From the NCBI RefSeq assembly GCF_013337115.1, contig NZ_SGWE01000004.1, forward strand, positions 1,728,001 through 1,792,000: a stretch of 64,000 nucleotides of DNA, given 5' to 3'. Position numbers and translations under genes: made by a program. Below the pieces are notes generated by a model that searched no databases, was not told the DNA's origin, and saw nothing but the letters and a program-made list of their open reading frames with translations. Source of the stretch: Deinococcus sp. JMULE3 (GTDB lineage Bacteria > Deinococcota > Deinococci > Deinococcales > Deinococcaceae). Each line of letters opens with the position of its first letter. Positions within the stretch are counted from its first letter, which is position 1. This document shows positions 11,174-24,326 of the stretch, in pieces.

Positions 11174-12547
11174 ATGACCCCCGCCTCCCGGCGCGCCCTG
11201 ACCCTGGGCGCCCTGCTGCTCAGTGGCTCCCTCGTGACCGCTGCCCTGGCCCAGACGGGCACGGAGCCCTCCCCTCCCCCACCGGCGCAGACCATCCCCG
11301 CGCTGCCGCCCACGCCACCTGCTCCCCAGCCGACGCCAGCACCTCAGCCGATCCCGGAACCCACACCCACCCCGGCGCCTGAACCTACCCCGGCTCCGAG
11401 CCCGGCGCCTCAGCCCGCGCCGCCGGCCCCCACGCCCCAGGTCACCCCGGTCCCGGCGAAGATCACGGCGCCGCTGCTGATCACGGTGGAGGCCCAGTGG
11501 CCCGCGCTCGTGAACGGCAGGAAGACGACTGTGCCCTTCACCCGCACCCTGACCATTCCCGGCAAGCGCGTGGAGGTCATCCGGGCGCGCGGCGTGATCA
11601 CCGAGAGCCTGGATCAGGAACTCACCGTGTTCCTGAAGGCCCTGCCCACCACCGCGCAGGACGCCCGCTTCGAGCAGCTGTGGGACGGCTGGGCGGTCGT
11701 GCAGCGCAATGGACTGAAGGTGGACGTCGCGAAGGCCCGCGCGAACCTGCTCGCGGCCATCCAGGACCCGAAAGGCCTCAAGGTGACCATCCCCGTAATG
11801 GGGCAGGTCGCGCCGAAACGCACGCTGGAGTACTTCGCGTCGCGCGGCGTCACCGCGCACCTGGGGACCGGGCAGACGAACTACTACGGCAGCAGCGCCG
11901 ACCGCGTCACGAACATCCACGTGGGCACCAGTCGCTTCCAGGACCGCCTGCTGGACGGGAAGACCGTGTCGTTCAACCAGATGGTCGGCCCGATCACCAC
12001 CGGTGCGGGCTTCGTGACCGGGCTGGTCATCGCCGGGGAACGCACCGCCAGCGGCGTGGGCGGCGGCATCTGTCAGGTCAGCACGACCGTGTTCCGCGCG
12101 CTGTACGCGGCGGGCCTGCCGATCCTGCAACGCCAGAACCACTCCTATCAGGTGCACTACTACGACCCGCAGGGCCTCGACGCGACCATCTACCAGCCCA
12201 GCCTGGACCTGAAATTCGCCAACGACACCGGGGGTTCGCTGTGGTTCCAGAGCGACTGGGACGACGAGTCCTCCACCCTGACCGTGAACGTGTTCGGGAA
12301 GGCACGCGACTTCACCGTGGAGATCAGTGCGCCCCGCACCCTGAGCAGCACGCCCGCCCCCGCCGACCGGTTGATTCCCGACGCCACGCTGGCGAAAGGG
12401 CAGCGGAAGCAGGTGGACTGGGCGGCCCCCGGCGCCGTGATCGAGGTCACCCGCAAGTTCATGCGGGACGGCAAGGCGTTCAAGCAGGACACCCTCAAGA
12501 GCACCTACCGGCCCTGGCCGAACATCTACCTCGTCGGCACCCGCTGA
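11174..12547 (+). CDS. VanW family secreted protein
   Basis: A 457-aa exported protein. A signal peptide (about residues 1-28, ending ALAQ) is followed by a proline-rich linker (about 35-98), a beta-rich domain, and the VanW domain (about 235-370) with [25 protein letters not shown] and [18 protein letters not shown]5-like end ([16 protein letters not shown]) closes it. VanW proteins are cell-surface proteins of unknown biochemical role, once linked to vancomycin resistance clusters. Only the VanW assignment is firm. Confidence 0.9.
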   Translation: MTPASRRALTLGALLLSGSLVTAALAQTGTEPSPPPPAQTIPALPPTPPAPQPTPAPQPIPEPTPTPAPEPTPAPSPAPQPAPPAPTPQVTPVPAKITAPLLITVEAQWPALVNGRKTTVPFTRTLTIPGKRVEVIRARGVITESLDQELTVFLKALPTTAQDARFEQLWDGWAVVQRNGLKVDVAKARANLLAAIQDPKGLKVTIPVMGQVAPKRTLEYFASRGVTAHLGTGQTNYYGSSADRVTNIHVGTSRFQDRLLDGKTVSFNQMVGPITTGAGFVTGLVIAGERTASGVGGGICQVSTTVFRALYAAGLPILQRQNHSYQVHYYDPQGLDATIYQPSLDLKFANDTGGSLWFQSDWDDESSTLTVNVFGKARDFTVEISAPRTLSSTPAPADRLIPDATLAKGQRKQVDWAAPGAVIEVTRKFMRDGKAFKQDTLKSTYRPWPNIYLVGTR

Positions 12548-12558
12548 CCGCGTGATAC

Positions 12559-12588
12559 AGAGGCGACCCCAGTCACGGGGCCGCCTCT
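12559..12588. terminator. bidirectional terminator between vanW-like gene and parB
   Basis: AGAGGCGACCCC pairs with GGGGCCGCCTCT (one mismatch) over a 6-nt loop, centred between two convergent stop codons. It can serve both strands; a U tract is weak on each side. Confidence 0.6.
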
Positions 12589-12612
12589 CGCCTGTTGTGG
12601 TCGCCTGTGCCG

Positions 12613-14182
<1,570 letters not shown>

Positions 14183-14216
14183 AGCGGCCCCCGCGTGTGT
14201 TCGTGTCGCATGCCGT

Positions 14217-14954
14217 TCACCGTGCCGTCCAGAATAGCGGCTGCGCGTTCGGTACGCCCTCGCGTCTGGGGTACTTCTTCGGGGTGGGTCCGACCTTCTC
14301 GATCACGACCAGCGTCCGCGCGTCGCCCAGCACCGGGAGGGTGAAGGCGTCCACCTCGGTCACGCGGCCCCCGACCTCGCCCGCCGCGCAGCGACCTGCG
14401 TGCAGTTCCTCCTCGCCGATCGGGCCCTTCTGCGCCACGAGCAGCCCGCCGGGCTTCAGCAGCGGCAGGCCCAGTTCGGCCAGGATCGGCAGGGCCGCCA
14501 CGGCGCGGCAGACCACCCGGTCGTACCCCTCGCGGTGTTCCGGGTCGCGGCCCAGCGTCTCGGCGCGGCCCACCAGTGGCGTGACGCCCGTCAGGTGCAG
14601 TGCCTCGGCGGCCGAGCGGACGAAGTCGATCTTCTTGCGGATCGAGTCGAGCGGCGTGAAGGCTACCTCCGGGCGCACGATTGCCAGCGGCAGCGTCGGG
14701 AAGCCCGCCCCGGTCCCGATGTCCAGCACCCGCAGGCCCACACCGTCCAGGTGTCCGCCGCGCAGGCAGCTCAGGGAATCCACGAAGTGCTTCAGGACGA
14801 TGTCCGATTCCGTCTTCAACGCTGTGAGGTTCACGCGGTTGTTCGCCTCGACCAGCAGCTCCAGCAACTGCTCGAACTGCGGGAGTTGCCCCTCGACGTT
14901 CAGCCCGAGTTCCGCCGCGCCCTGACGCAGCAGCGCCTGACCTTCGGGGGTCAC
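14217..14954 (-). CDS. rsmG: 16S rRNA (guanine-N7) methyltransferase RsmG
   Basis: A 245-aa RsmG (GidB) that methylates G527 of 16S rRNA. The SAM loop is [16 protein letters not shown] (about residues 70-85), followed by SIRKKIDFV and [10 protein letters not shown]. Length is usual for the family. The GTG start overlaps the stop of the LAGLIDADG-like gene (GTGA), so the two are translationally coupled. It sits between mnmG and parAB, the arrangement found near many bacterial origins. Confidence 0.95.
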   Translation of the reverse strand: MTPEGQALLRQGAAELGLNVEGQLPQFEQLLELLVEANNRVNLTALKTESDIVLKHFVDSLSCLRGGHLDGVGLRVLDIGTGAGFPTLPLAIVRPEVAFTPLDSIRKKIDFVRSAAEALHLTGVTPLVGRAETLGRDPEHREGYDRVVCRAVAALPILAELGLPLLKPGGLLVAQKGPIGEEELHAGRCAAGEVGGRVTEVDAFTLPVLGDARTLVVIEKVGPTPKKYPRREGVPNAQPLFWTAR

Positions 14955-15295
14955 AGGCCGTACCTGACTTTCATATCCTGATACCTCTCGTAGACGTGTT
15001 CATCGATGTCCTCCAGCGGCAGCCGGTCCAGCAGGGGCAGCAGCGTCTCGCGCAGCACCTCGCCGCGCGCCATCCACTGAAAATAGCGCCTGCCGCCGTG
15101 GTTGTACGGCCCGTACAGTTTCGAGCCGGGGCACAGGCGCAGCAGCGTCTCGAAGAGTTTCTGGTGGCGGGTGTGCATCCGCAGCGTGATCTGCGCCTGC
15201 TTGCCGTCCCCGCCGAAGTGGCCCTCGCCGATCAGGATGCCCAGCAGCAGGCCTTGCTCGAAGGTGGCGTCCATGGTGTTGATTGCTCCGGTCAT
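14951..15295 (-). CDS. single-motif LAGLIDADG-like protein
   Basis: A 114-aa protein with [17 protein letters not shown] at residues 15-31, which reads as one LAGLIDADG homing-endonuclease motif with the catalytic acid kept as E24. The following beta/alpha pattern ([20 protein letters not shown] and [11 protein letters not shown]) also fits. A single-motif enzyme would have to dimerise. It lies between the parS-like sites and rsmG and is coupled to rsmG by a 4-nt overlap, so it looks like a resident, possibly domesticated gene rather than a new insertion. Homology is by eye; a non-nuclease DNA-binding role is equally possible. Confidence 0.55.
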   Translation of the reverse strand: MTGAINTMDATFEQGLLLGILIGEGHFGGDGKQAQITLRMHTRHQKLFETLLRLCPGSKLYGPYNHGGRRYFQWMARGEVLRETLLPLLDRLPLEDIDEHVYERYQDMKVRYGL

Positions 15296-15306
15296 CGAAC
15301 CCCCGT

Positions 15307-15335
15307 TGTTTCACCGTCAAGTTTCCCGTGAAACG
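15307..15335 (+). promoter_or_regulatory. parS-like site 1 (within a 29-bp repeat)
   Basis: GTTTCCCGTGAAAC at 15321-15334 differs by one base from the 14-bp core of the universal ParB site. It is the right part of a 29-bp unit whose left part is TGTTTCAC, so TTTCAC and GTGAAA halves also face each other. Confidence 0.75.
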
Positions 15336-15358
15336 CAGGCGGGGTCAAGCGACGAAAA

Positions 15359-15385
15359 GATCGGAGGGAAGATTGCCCTCCGATC
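15359..15385 (-). terminator. mnmG terminator between the two parS-like sites
   Basis: GATCGGAGGG and CCCTCCGATC form a perfect 10-bp stem with a 7-nt loop; on the minus strand it is followed by TCTTTTCG. It would end the mnmG transcript. Confidence 0.75.
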
Positions 15386-15400
15386 TATCTTGTTTCACCG

Positions 15401-17212
<1,812 letters not shown>

Positions 17213-17334
17213 CAGCCCACCAGTGTACCTGTCCGGCACATGGGAAACGGTGATCCCGTGCGGTGTGGTGTGCCGCCTGATGGGGGTGACCGGCCCAGCC
17301 GATCAGGGCCGTTGAGCCGCGCTGACCGCCCGCC

Positions 17335-17340
17335 TACCAT
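17335..17340 (+). promoter_or_regulatory. leaderless -10 box (TACCAT)
   Basis: TACCAT ends 7 nt before the ATG of the class V aminotransferase at 17348. Confidence 0.55.
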
Positions 17341-17347
17341 GGGGGGT

Positions 17348-18948
17348 ATGAACTTCGAGCAGCTGCGCGCCGACCTGATCGGGACCGACACCGTGATCCG
17401 CACGCCCTTCGGGGAGCGGCGCGTCACGTACGCCGATTACGTCGCGTCGGGCCGCGCGCTGCGCAGCGTCGAGGAGCGCGTCGCGACCCTGGCGCTGCCG
17501 CTGTACGCGAACACCCACACCGAGGACAGCGCGACCGGCGCGCACTCCACGCACCTGACCCATCAGGCCGCCGAGTACGTCAAGGCGCAGCTGGGCGGCG
17601 ACGCCACCTGCAAGCTGGTGTTCTGCGGGTCCGGCAGCACGGCGGCCGTACGGCGCATGCAGGACATCCTGGGCCTGACGGTGGGCGCGCCCCACCGCGC
17701 CGCGATCCTGGCCGGGATGCCGGTGGGGGAGAGGCCGGTCGTGTTCGTCGGCCCGTACGAGCACCACAGCAACGAGATCAGCTGGCGCGAGACGCTGGCC
17801 GAGGTCGTGGAGATCCCGCTGTGCGAACGCGGGAACCTCGATCTGGACGCCCTGGTCGGGGCGCTGAAGGACCCGCGCTACGCGGGGCGGCCCAAGATCG
17901 GGTCGTTCAGCGCCGCGAGCAACGTGACCGGCCTGCTGACCGACACCCGCTCGGTGGCGCGCATCCTGCACGCGCACGGCGCGTACGCGTTCTTCGACTT
18001 CGCCGCCAGCGGCCCGTACGTGACCATCGACATGAAACCGGGCCGTCCCGACGGGTATGACGCGGTGTTCCTCAGCCCGCACAAGTTCGTGGGTGGCCCG
18101 GGCACGCCGGGCCTGCTGTGCTTCCGGGAGGACCTGTACCGGCTGGCGGTGCCCAGCACGCCGGGGGGTGGCACGGTCCGTTTCGTGAACCGCGAGCGGC
18201 AGGTGTACGTGGAGGACATTGAGGCCCGCGAGGACGCCGGGACGCCCGCGATCCTCGGGAAGATCCGCACGGCGCTGGCCTTCCGCGTCAAGGAGGAGCT
18301 GGGCGCCCGGCAGATCACCGACCGCGAGCACGAGCTGTTCGCCCGCGCCCTGACCCGCCTGCGCGCCAACCCCGGCATCCGACTGCTGGGAAATCTGGAG
18401 GCGCCCGGCTGGCGTTCCTGTCCTTCCTGACCTTCACGCCGGGCGGGCGGCAGCTGCACCCCCGGCTGGTCGTGCGGCTCCTGAACGATCTGTTCGGCAT
18501 CCAGGCGCGCGGCGGCTGCGCCTGCGCCGGACCCTACGGGCACGTGCTGCTGAACGTGGATGACCAGACCAGCGAGCGGTACCTGCAGTGCGCGCTCAAT
18601 CACGTGGACAGCGTGAAGCCCGGCTGGACGCGACTGAACCTCGCCCCATGGGCGACGGACGAGGAGGTGGCGTTCCTGCTGGACGCCATCGAGTTCGTCG
18701 CGGAACACGGCGAGCGCTTCCTGCCGCTGTACGACTTCGACTGGGAGTCCGGCGCGTGGACCCACCCGGCGGACGCCGCGCCGCTGGATCTGTTCGGGGA
18801 CGCGCGGCCCCTGACGGGGTCCGGGCCGGTCCCGTACGCCGAGTATCTGCGCGAGGCGCGTGCCCTGGTCGGGGGCCTGAGCCCGGCAGGGAAGGGGAGG
18901 GCGGTGCCGCCGCACGTGCCGGAGGATCTGGTCTTCTTCGCACACTGA
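17348..18948 (+). pseudogene. class V aminotransferase (cysteine desulfurase-like) with a frameshift
   Basis: Read across one frameshift this is a PLP enzyme of about 533 aa in the class V aminotransferase fold. Motifs include YANTHTEDSATG, the FCGSGSTAAVRRM loop, FDFAASGPYV (PLP-binding Asp) and the Schiff-base Lys in LSPHKFVGGPGTPG. Frame one stops at 18430 after LEAPGWRSCPS. The next frame supplies the expected continuation LAFLSFLTFTPGG and FGIQARGGCACAG. One missing G at about 18408 restores it. It is longer than SufS/IscS, so the substrate is unclear. Pseudogene status depends on sequencing accuracy. Confidence 0.8.
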
Positions 18949-19084
18949 CGGGGAGATCAGTGAGCCCTCTGGCGTCCGGCTGGCCTGGACGTCAGGGGGC
19001 TTTCCGATGGAATCGGCGGGGCTGGAACCGGTTCGCCTTGCGGGGCAGGATTCGCGCCTCATGGGCAAACCGTCTAAAATGCCT

Positions 19085-19094
19085 AACGAGCGTT
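19085..19094 (+). promoter_or_regulatory. possible TetR-type operator before the dehydrogenase operon
   Basis: AACGAGCGTT is a perfect palindrome inside CTAACGAGCGTTTGCTAG, just after TAAAAT (19075-19080). It resembles operators of acyl-CoA-sensing TetR regulators. No regulator gene is adjacent. Confidence 0.35.
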
Positions 19095-19166
19095 TGCTAG
19101 ACAGATGAACTTCCGGTCCCTCCCCCGCCGCGCGGGTGGGGCGCACCGGTCAGGAGGCCCCAGCCC

Positions 19167-20276
19167 ATGATTCAACCCTTCACCCCCGAACCCATCCGCT
19201 TCGTCGCGGAAGACGGGACGCCGGTGCAGCCCCTCCCGGAGCGTTACACGCCCGAGGTGCTGCGCGACCTGCACCGCCTGATGCTTCAGGCGCGTGAATT
19301 CGACCGCAAACTCATCACGCTGCTCCGGCAGGGCCGCACCACCTTCTACGCGCAGTCCAGCGGCATGGAAGCCACCCAGGTGGGCCTCGCCCGCTCGATC
19401 CGCGTCGGGCACGACTGGGTCTGGCCGTACTACCGCGACCACACCCTGGGCCTCGCCATGGGCGTCCCCATGGCCGAACTGATCAGCCAGTGCCTCGGCA
19501 CGAACAGCGACTCCTGCCGGGGCCGCCAGATGCCCCATCACTTCGCCGCGCAGCGTCAGAACTTCGTGTCCATCAGTTCCTCCATCGCGTCGCAGGTGCC
19601 GCCCGCCGCCGGGAACGCCATGGCCCAGAAGTACCTCGGCGTGGACGAGATCACGGTGTGCACCTTCGGGGACGGCGCCACCAGCGAGGGCGACTGGCAC
19701 GCCGGGATGAACATGGCGGGCGCCGCGCAGGCCCCCGCGCTGTTCGTCTGCGAGAACAACCAGTGGGCGATCAGCACCAGCATCCGCGAGCAGACCGCCA
19801 GCGAGACCATCCACATCAAGGCGAAAGCCTATGGCATGCCCGGCTACTACGTGGACGGCAACGACATCATCGCCGTCATGGAAGTCTGCGGATTTGCCGC
19901 CGAGCAGGTCCGCAGCGGCCAGGGCCCGGCCCTGGTCGAGTGCCTGACTTACCGCGTGGGCTCGCACAGCAACGCGGACGCGGACGCCGAGAAGCACTAC
20001 CGCACCCGCGAGGAAGTCGACGCGTGGCTGGCCCGCGACCCCATCACCCGCCTGGAGAACCTCCTGGCGCACCTGGGCCACCCCGTCACCGCCGAGGACC
20101 GCGCCGCGATGATCGCGCAGACGCACCGCGAGGTGGACGAACAGGTCCTCGCCGCCGAGGCGACCGGGCAACCCGACTGGCGCATCATGTTCGAGGACGT
20201 GTACGCCGACCTGCCCGACCACCTGCGCCAGCAGGAGGCGTTCCTGCGTGCCGAGCAGACCGGAGGCCGCGCGTGA
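19167..20276 (+). CDS. 2-oxoacid dehydrogenase E1 component, alpha subunit
   Basis: A 369-aa thiamine-diphosphate subunit of a branched-chain 2-oxoacid or pyruvate dehydrogenase complex. Visible are [16 protein letters not shown], the ThDP motif beginning [11 protein letters not shown] and ending ENNQWAIST, and the phosphorylation-loop-like [10 protein letters not shown]. The start follows AGGAGG at 19152. Its TGA overlaps a GTG for the beta subunit. The alpha/beta split and the E2 type favour the branched-chain class, but pyruvate cannot be excluded. Confidence 0.92.
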   Translation: MIQPFTPEPIRFVAEDGTPVQPLPERYTPEVLRDLHRLMLQAREFDRKLITLLRQGRTTFYAQSSGMEATQVGLARSIRVGHDWVWPYYRDHTLGLAMGVPMAELISQCLGTNSDSCRGRQMPHHFAAQRQNFVSISSSIASQVPPAAGNAMAQKYLGVDEITVCTFGDGATSEGDWHAGMNMAGAAQAPALFVCENNQWAISTSIREQTASETIHIKAKAYGMPGYYVDGNDIIAVMEVCGFAAEQVRSGQGPALVECLTYRVGSHSNADADAEKHYRTREEVDAWLARDPITRLENLLAHLGHPVTAEDRAAMIAQTHREVDEQVLAAEATGQPDWRIMFEDVYADLPDHLRQQEAFLRAEQTGGRA

Positions 20277-20308
20277 CCGCCACCCAGACCCGCCCGGAGG
20301 CTGCCCCC

Positions 20309-21292
20309 ATGACGACCGGCCGCACCATCAACCTCATCCAGGCCGTCACCGAGGCCATCGCCGAGGAGATGGAACGCGACCAGCGCGTGGTCCTGTTCGG
20401 CGAGGACGTCGGCGCGCGCGGCGGCGTGTTCATGGCCACCGCCGGACTCCAGGAACGCTTCGGCAAGAACCGCGTGTTCGACACGCCCCTGAGCGAGGCC
20501 AGCATCGTCGGCGCGGCCGTCGGCATGGCCGTGCGCGGCCTGCGGCCTATCGCGGAGATCCAGTTCGCGGACTACATGGGCCCCGGCTTCGACCAGATCA
20601 TCTCGCAGGCCGCCAAGATCCGCTACCGGTCAGCCGGGCAGTTCACGGCGCCCATGGTCATCCGCACGCCCTCGGGCGGCGGCGTGAAGGGCGGGCACCA
20701 CCACAGCCAGAGCCCCGAGAGCTACTACACCCACACGCCGGGCCTGAAGGTCGTCATGCCCAGCACCCCCTACGACGCCAAGGGCCTGCTGAAGGCCGCG
20801 CTGCGCGGCGAGGACCCCGTCATCTACTTCGAACCCAAACGCCTCTACCGCGCCGCCAAGGGCGAGGTGCCCGACCACGACTATGTCGTGAAACTGGGCG
20901 AGGCCGCCATCCGCCGCGAGGGCAGCGACCTCTCGCTCATCGGGTACGGCGGCGTGATGCCCGACCTGGAGAAGGCCGCCGACGCCCTGGCCGCCGAGGG
21001 CGTCAGCGTCGATGTCATCGACCTGCGCTCCCTGGTCCCCTGGGACCGCGACCGCGTCCTGACCAGCGTCCAGAAGACCGGCCGGGCCGTCCTCGTCAGC
21101 GAGGCGCCGCGCATCAGCAACTTCATGGGCGAGGTCGCGTACGTCATCCAGGAACAGGCCTTCGATTACCTCACCGCGCCCGTCGGGCAGGTAGCGGGCT
21201 TCGACACGCCGTACCCGTACGTACAGGACAAGGTGTACCTGCCCGGCGCGAACCGCATCGTGGCCGCCTGCGTGCAGGCCCTCAATTACTGA
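20309..21292 (+). CDS. 2-oxoacid dehydrogenase E1 component, beta subunit
   Basis: A 327-aa partner of the alpha subunit: [14 protein letters not shown], the [11 protein letters not shown] motif, [12 protein letters not shown], and the transketolase C-terminal domain ([12 protein letters not shown]). Two starts are possible. GTG at 20273 overlaps the alpha stop and has GGAGG 7 nt upstream. ATG at 20309 has its own GGAGG 8 nt upstream and matches the usual family length, so it is chosen. Confidence 0.92.
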   Translation: MTTGRTINLIQAVTEAIAEEMERDQRVVLFGEDVGARGGVFMATAGLQERFGKNRVFDTPLSEASIVGAAVGMAVRGLRPIAEIQFADYMGPGFDQIISQAAKIRYRSAGQFTAPMVIRTPSGGGVKGGHHHSQSPESYYTHTPGLKVVMPSTPYDAKGLLKAALRGEDPVIYFEPKRLYRAAKGEVPDHDYVVKLGEAAIRREGSDLSLIGYGGVMPDLEKAADALAAEGVSVDVIDLRSLVPWDRDRVLTSVQKTGRAVLVSEAPRISNFMGEVAYVIQEQAFDYLTAPVGQVAGFDTPYPYVQDKVYLPGANRIVAACVQALNY

Positions 21293-21309
21293 CCCCGTCC
21301 CCTGGCCCC

Positions 21310-21315
21310 TAAGCT
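21310..21315 (+). promoter_or_regulatory. leaderless -10 box (TAAGCT)
   Basis: TAAGCT ends 6 nt before the ATG at 21322, so the small membrane protein and perhaps E2 can be transcribed separately from E1. Confidence 0.5.
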
Positions 21316-21321
21316 GTCTCC

Positions 21322-21555
21322 ATGCGACCTGACCTGCTGCGCCCCCTGCTGGGCACCCTGGGCCTGCTGATCGGCTTCACGCTGTACGCCCTCGCGGGCA
21401 AACTCGCCGAACCGTGGCAGAGCGTCGCCATCGGCGGCATGTTCGCCCTGCTGGGCCTCAGCGCCTGGGTGTACGCCCGCGGGGAACGCTGGATTCAGGG
21501 ACTGGGCCTCCTGCTGCTCATCTACGGACTGCTGCGCGCCACCGTGCTGCGCTGA
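21322..21555 (+). CDS. small membrane protein, unknown function
   Basis: A 77-aa protein with three hydrophobic segments (about residues 10-25, 33-48 and 57-75) and few charged residues outside short loops. It sits between the E1 beta and E2 genes on the same strand. A role tied to the dehydrogenase complex is not implied by the sequence. Confidence 0.65.
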   Translation: MRPDLLRPLLGTLGLLIGFTLYALAGKLAEPWQSVAIGGMFALLGLSAWVYARGERWIQGLGLLLLIYGLLRATVLR

Positions 21556-21718
21556 ACCGACACCCCACCGCGCTTCTCCGTTCCGTGGCCGTGAGGAAAG
21601 CACTCCCGTCCACTCCACCCCAAACCGCTGTGCATCACGGTTTCTCGCTCCGCTCGGGTCAGGGGCTTTCGGGAACACCGCCCTCAAGACCCCTGACCAC
21701 CGAAAAACGAGGTCCACC

Positions 21719-23185
21719 ATGAAAGAAGTGCTGCTGCCCGAACTGGCCGAGAGCGTCGTCGAGGGCGAAATCCTGAAGTGGCTGGTGCAGGAGGGCGACA
21801 CCATCGCCCTGGAACAACCCCTGTGCGAGGTCATGACCGACAAGGTCACCGTGGAACTCCCCAGCCCGGTCGCCGGGGTGCTCAGCAAGCGCCTCGCGGG
21901 TGAGGGGGACGTGGTGGCCGTGCACGCCGCCATCGCCCTGATCGACGAGACCGGCGGGGCCGCCGCTGCCCCCGCACCCGCCGCCCCAGCCGCTGCGCCG
22001 CTGAGCACGCAGGCGCAGGAGGAACGCGAGCAGGTCGGTGGCAGCATCGTCGAGGCCGGACACCTCCAGAACAAGGCAGATGACGATTCCACCAGCCTCT
22101 TCAAGGCGTTCTCCAGCGACGAGAAGGTGCAGGTGCAGGGCCTCGGCGCACGTCAGCCCGCCGCTCCCGCCGCACCTACCCAGCCGACCCGCGCGGACGG
22201 CCGGGTGCTGGCCGTGCCTGCCGCGCGGCAGCTGGCCCGCGAACTGAACCTGGACCTGGCCCAGGTGCGCGGCAGCGGTCCCAACGGCCGTATCCGCGTG
22301 AGCGACGTGCTGGCCCACCAGGGCATCAACCAGGGTCAGGCGGCCGCCACCCAGACAGCTGCCCCGGCTCAGGCGCCCGCGCAGACCGCCCAGCCCGCCG
22401 CTGCCCCCGCGAAAGCCCCCGCTGCGGGTGGCATGCCCGTCGCGCCCGTGCAGTACCGCACGCCCAAGGGCTACGAGCACCTCGAGGACCGCGTGCCGCT
22501 GCGGGGCATGCGCCGCGCCATCAGTAACCAGATGCAGGCCAGCCACCTGTACACGGTGCGCACCCTGACCGTGGACGAGGTGAACCTCAGCCGACTCGTC
22601 GAGTTTCGCGCCCGCGTCAAGGAAGACGCCGCCGCGGCGGGCGTGAAACTCTCGTACCTGCCGTTCATCTTCAAGGCCGTCGCCGTCGCGCTGCGCAAGT
22701 TCCCCAGCCTGAACACCAGCTTCGACGAGGCCACCCAGGAGATCGTCCAGAAGCGCTACTACAACATCGGCATGGCCGTCGCCACCGACGCGGGCCTGAC
22801 CGTGCCCGTCCTGAAGGACGTGAACCACAAGAGCGTCTTCGATCTCGCCCGTGAAGTCAGCGACCTCGCCGTGCGCGCCCAGGGCGGCAAACTCCAGGCG
22901 GACGAACTGGCGGGCAGCACCTTCAGCGTCACGAACATCGGCTCGATCGGCGCGCTGTTCTCCTTCCCGATCATCAACGTGCCCGACGCCGCCATCCTCG
23001 GCATTCACTCCATCCAGAAGCGGCCCATCGTGGACGAGTACGACAACATCGTCGTGGCGCACATGATGTACCTCAGCCTGTCCTTTGACCACCGCCTCGT
23101 GGACGGCGCGGAAGCCGCGCGCTTCTGCAAGGAAGTCATCCGCCTGCTCGAAAACCCCGACCGGCTGATGCTCGAAGCCATGTGA
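21719..23185 (+). CDS. 2-oxoacid dehydrogenase E2 (dihydrolipoamide acyltransferase)
   Basis: A 488-aa E2. The lipoyl domain covers residues 1-80 with the modified Lys K42 in EVMTDKVTVELPSP. Ala/Pro-rich linkers surround the peripheral-subunit-binding domain (about 160-205, AVPAARQLARELN, GSGPNGRIRVSDV). The catalytic domain ends with SFDHRLVDGAEAARF, holding the active His and Asp. GAGGT precedes the ATG. The E3 gene is not in the window and may be encoded elsewhere. Confidence 0.95.
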   Translation: MKEVLLPELAESVVEGEILKWLVQEGDTIALEQPLCEVMTDKVTVELPSPVAGVLSKRLAGEGDVVAVHAAIALIDETGGAAAAPAPAAPAAAPLSTQAQEEREQVGGSIVEAGHLQNKADDDSTSLFKAFSSDEKVQVQGLGARQPAAPAAPTQPTRADGRVLAVPAARQLARELNLDLAQVRGSGPNGRIRVSDVLAHQGINQGQAAATQTAAPAQAPAQTAQPAAAPAKAPAAGGMPVAPVQYRTPKGYEHLEDRVPLRGMRRAISNQMQASHLYTVRTLTVDEVNLSRLVEFRARVKEDAAAAGVKLSYLPFIFKAVAVALRKFPSLNTSFDEATQEIVQKRYYNIGMAVATDAGLTVPVLKDVNHKSVFDLAREVSDLAVRAQGGKLQADELAGSTFSVTNIGSIGALFSFPIINVPDAAILGIHSIQKRPIVDEYDNIVVAHMMYLSLSFDHRLVDGAEAARFCKEVIRLLENPDRLMLEAM

Positions 23186-23232
23186 TTCGGATTCAGGTTG
23201 CGTCGCTGAAAGGCTGAGCGTCTTCCTTGTTC

Positions 23233-23255
23233 CCCTCTCCCCCTGAGGGAGAGGG
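23233..23255 (+). terminator. hairpin after E2
   Basis: CCCTCTCCC and GGGAGAGGG form a perfect 9-bp stem with a 5-nt loop, followed by a small GCGC hairpin. No U tract, so it may be a repeat-derived hairpin rather than a true terminator. Confidence 0.45.
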
Positions 23256-23407
23256 AGGGAGGCGCGAAGCGCCGGAAGGGTGAGGGGGCGTGTGACCCCA
23301 TCAGTGTGCGAGAGGCGGCCGGTCAGCCGGGTCCGCCTCCTCTCGTATGAAGGCCCCCTGAGACGCCTCGCATCCCGCGGCGTGGCGGGGCGGCGCAAGC
23401 TGAGGGC

Positions 23408-23587
23408 ATGAGCGAGCAGAAGACCGGTTACGACCCCGCCAACACCAGCCCCGCCGAGGGCCAGAGCCACGCCATTCCCGATGAGGCGAAGGGCCAGCAG
23501 CCGAACATCGACCCGGCCGCGAAACCCGAACCCGCCGAGGGAGGCCGGGACGAGGTGGAGGGCGACAGCACCCCCGATCAGTCCTGA
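23408..23587 (+). CDS. small acidic disordered protein
   Basis: A 59-aa ORF starting MSEQKTGYDPANTS and ending in an acidic, Gly/Pro-rich tail (EVEGDSTPDQS). Composition is hydrophilic and low-complexity, with no hydrophobic core, like stress-related disordered proteins. Good GC3 bias supports coding. It ends 7 bp before the nth start. Function unknown. Confidence 0.55.
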   Translation: MSEQKTGYDPANTSPAEGQSHAIPDEAKGQQPNIDPAAKPEPAEGGRDEVEGDSTPDQS

Positions 23588-23594
23588 GTCCGTG

Positions 23595-24317
23595 ATGACT
23601 GAAGCACCCTTGAACGTGGCCCGCCCGGATGACGAGCGGGCCGCGTTCCTCGTGTGGATCAAGGACACGCTGCGACCCGAGTACGGCGAGCGGCCCCTGA
23701 CACCCCGCCGGGAGCCTCTGCACGAGCTGATCAGCACGATCCTCTCGCAGCGCACCACGCACGCCGACGAGGAAGCCGCGTACCGGGAACTGCGGACGCT
23801 GGGCGACTGGGACGCCATCATCGCCGCGCCCGTGGAGACCGTGGCGCACGCGATCCGCCGCAGCAACTACCCCGAGAGCAGGGCCCCACGTATCCAGGCG
23901 ACCCTGGCCGCGCTGCGCGACTCGCCCGGCGGGTACGACCTGAACTTCCTGCGCGACCTGCCCGTCAAGGACGCCCTGAAGTTCCTGACGGACCTGCCCG
24001 GCGTGGGCATCAAGACCGCCAGTCTGGTGCTGCTGTTCAACTTCGCCCGCCCGGTCTTCCCGGTGGACACGCACGTGCACCGCGTCACGACGCGCGTGGG
24101 GGCCATCCCGAAGATGGGCGAACAGGCCGCGCACCGCGCGCTGCTGAAACTCCTGCCGCCCGATCCGGCGTTCCTGTACGAACTGCACGTGAACCTGCTG
24201 CGCCACGGCCAGCGCGTGTGTTCCTGGCACGACCCGAAGTGCAGCGCGTGCATCCTGCGCTCCCGCTGCGACGCCCACGCCCAGTACGGGGATGGGGTGC
24301 CCGCCTGGAAGGGGTAG
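23595..24317 (+). CDS. nth: endonuclease III (DNA glycosylase/AP lyase)
   Basis: A 240-aa base-excision-repair glycosylase of the Nth family removing oxidised pyrimidines. The helix-hairpin-helix LPGVGIKTAS holds the catalytic Lys, and VDTHVHRVTTRVG holds the catalytic Asp. The C-terminal cluster loop has the C-X6-C-X2-C-X5-C pattern of the [4Fe-4S] site (CSWHDPKCSACILRSRC). Deinococcus usually has several Nth paralogues. GTG at 23592 is an alternative start. Confidence 0.93.
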   Translation: MTEAPLNVARPDDERAAFLVWIKDTLRPEYGERPLTPRREPLHELISTILSQRTTHADEEAAYRELRTLGDWDAIIAAPVETVAHAIRRSNYPESRAPRIQATLAALRDSPGGYDLNFLRDLPVKDALKFLTDLPGVGIKTASLVLLFNFARPVFPVDTHVHRVTTRVGAIPKMGEQAAHRALLKLLPPDPAFLYELHVNLLRHGQRVCSWHDPKCSACILRSRCDAHAQYGDGVPAWKG

Positions 24318-24320
24318 GCT
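24315..24320 (+). promoter_or_regulatory. leaderless -10 box (TAGGCT)
   Basis: TAGGCT ends 6 nt before the ATG at 24327, overlapping the nth stop codon. Confidence 0.5.
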
Positions 24321-24326
24321 CGTCCC

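Noticed and set aside
19490..20308. N-terminal extension of E1 beta
   Set aside because: It runs in another frame through E1 alpha; the real start is at 20309 or 20273.
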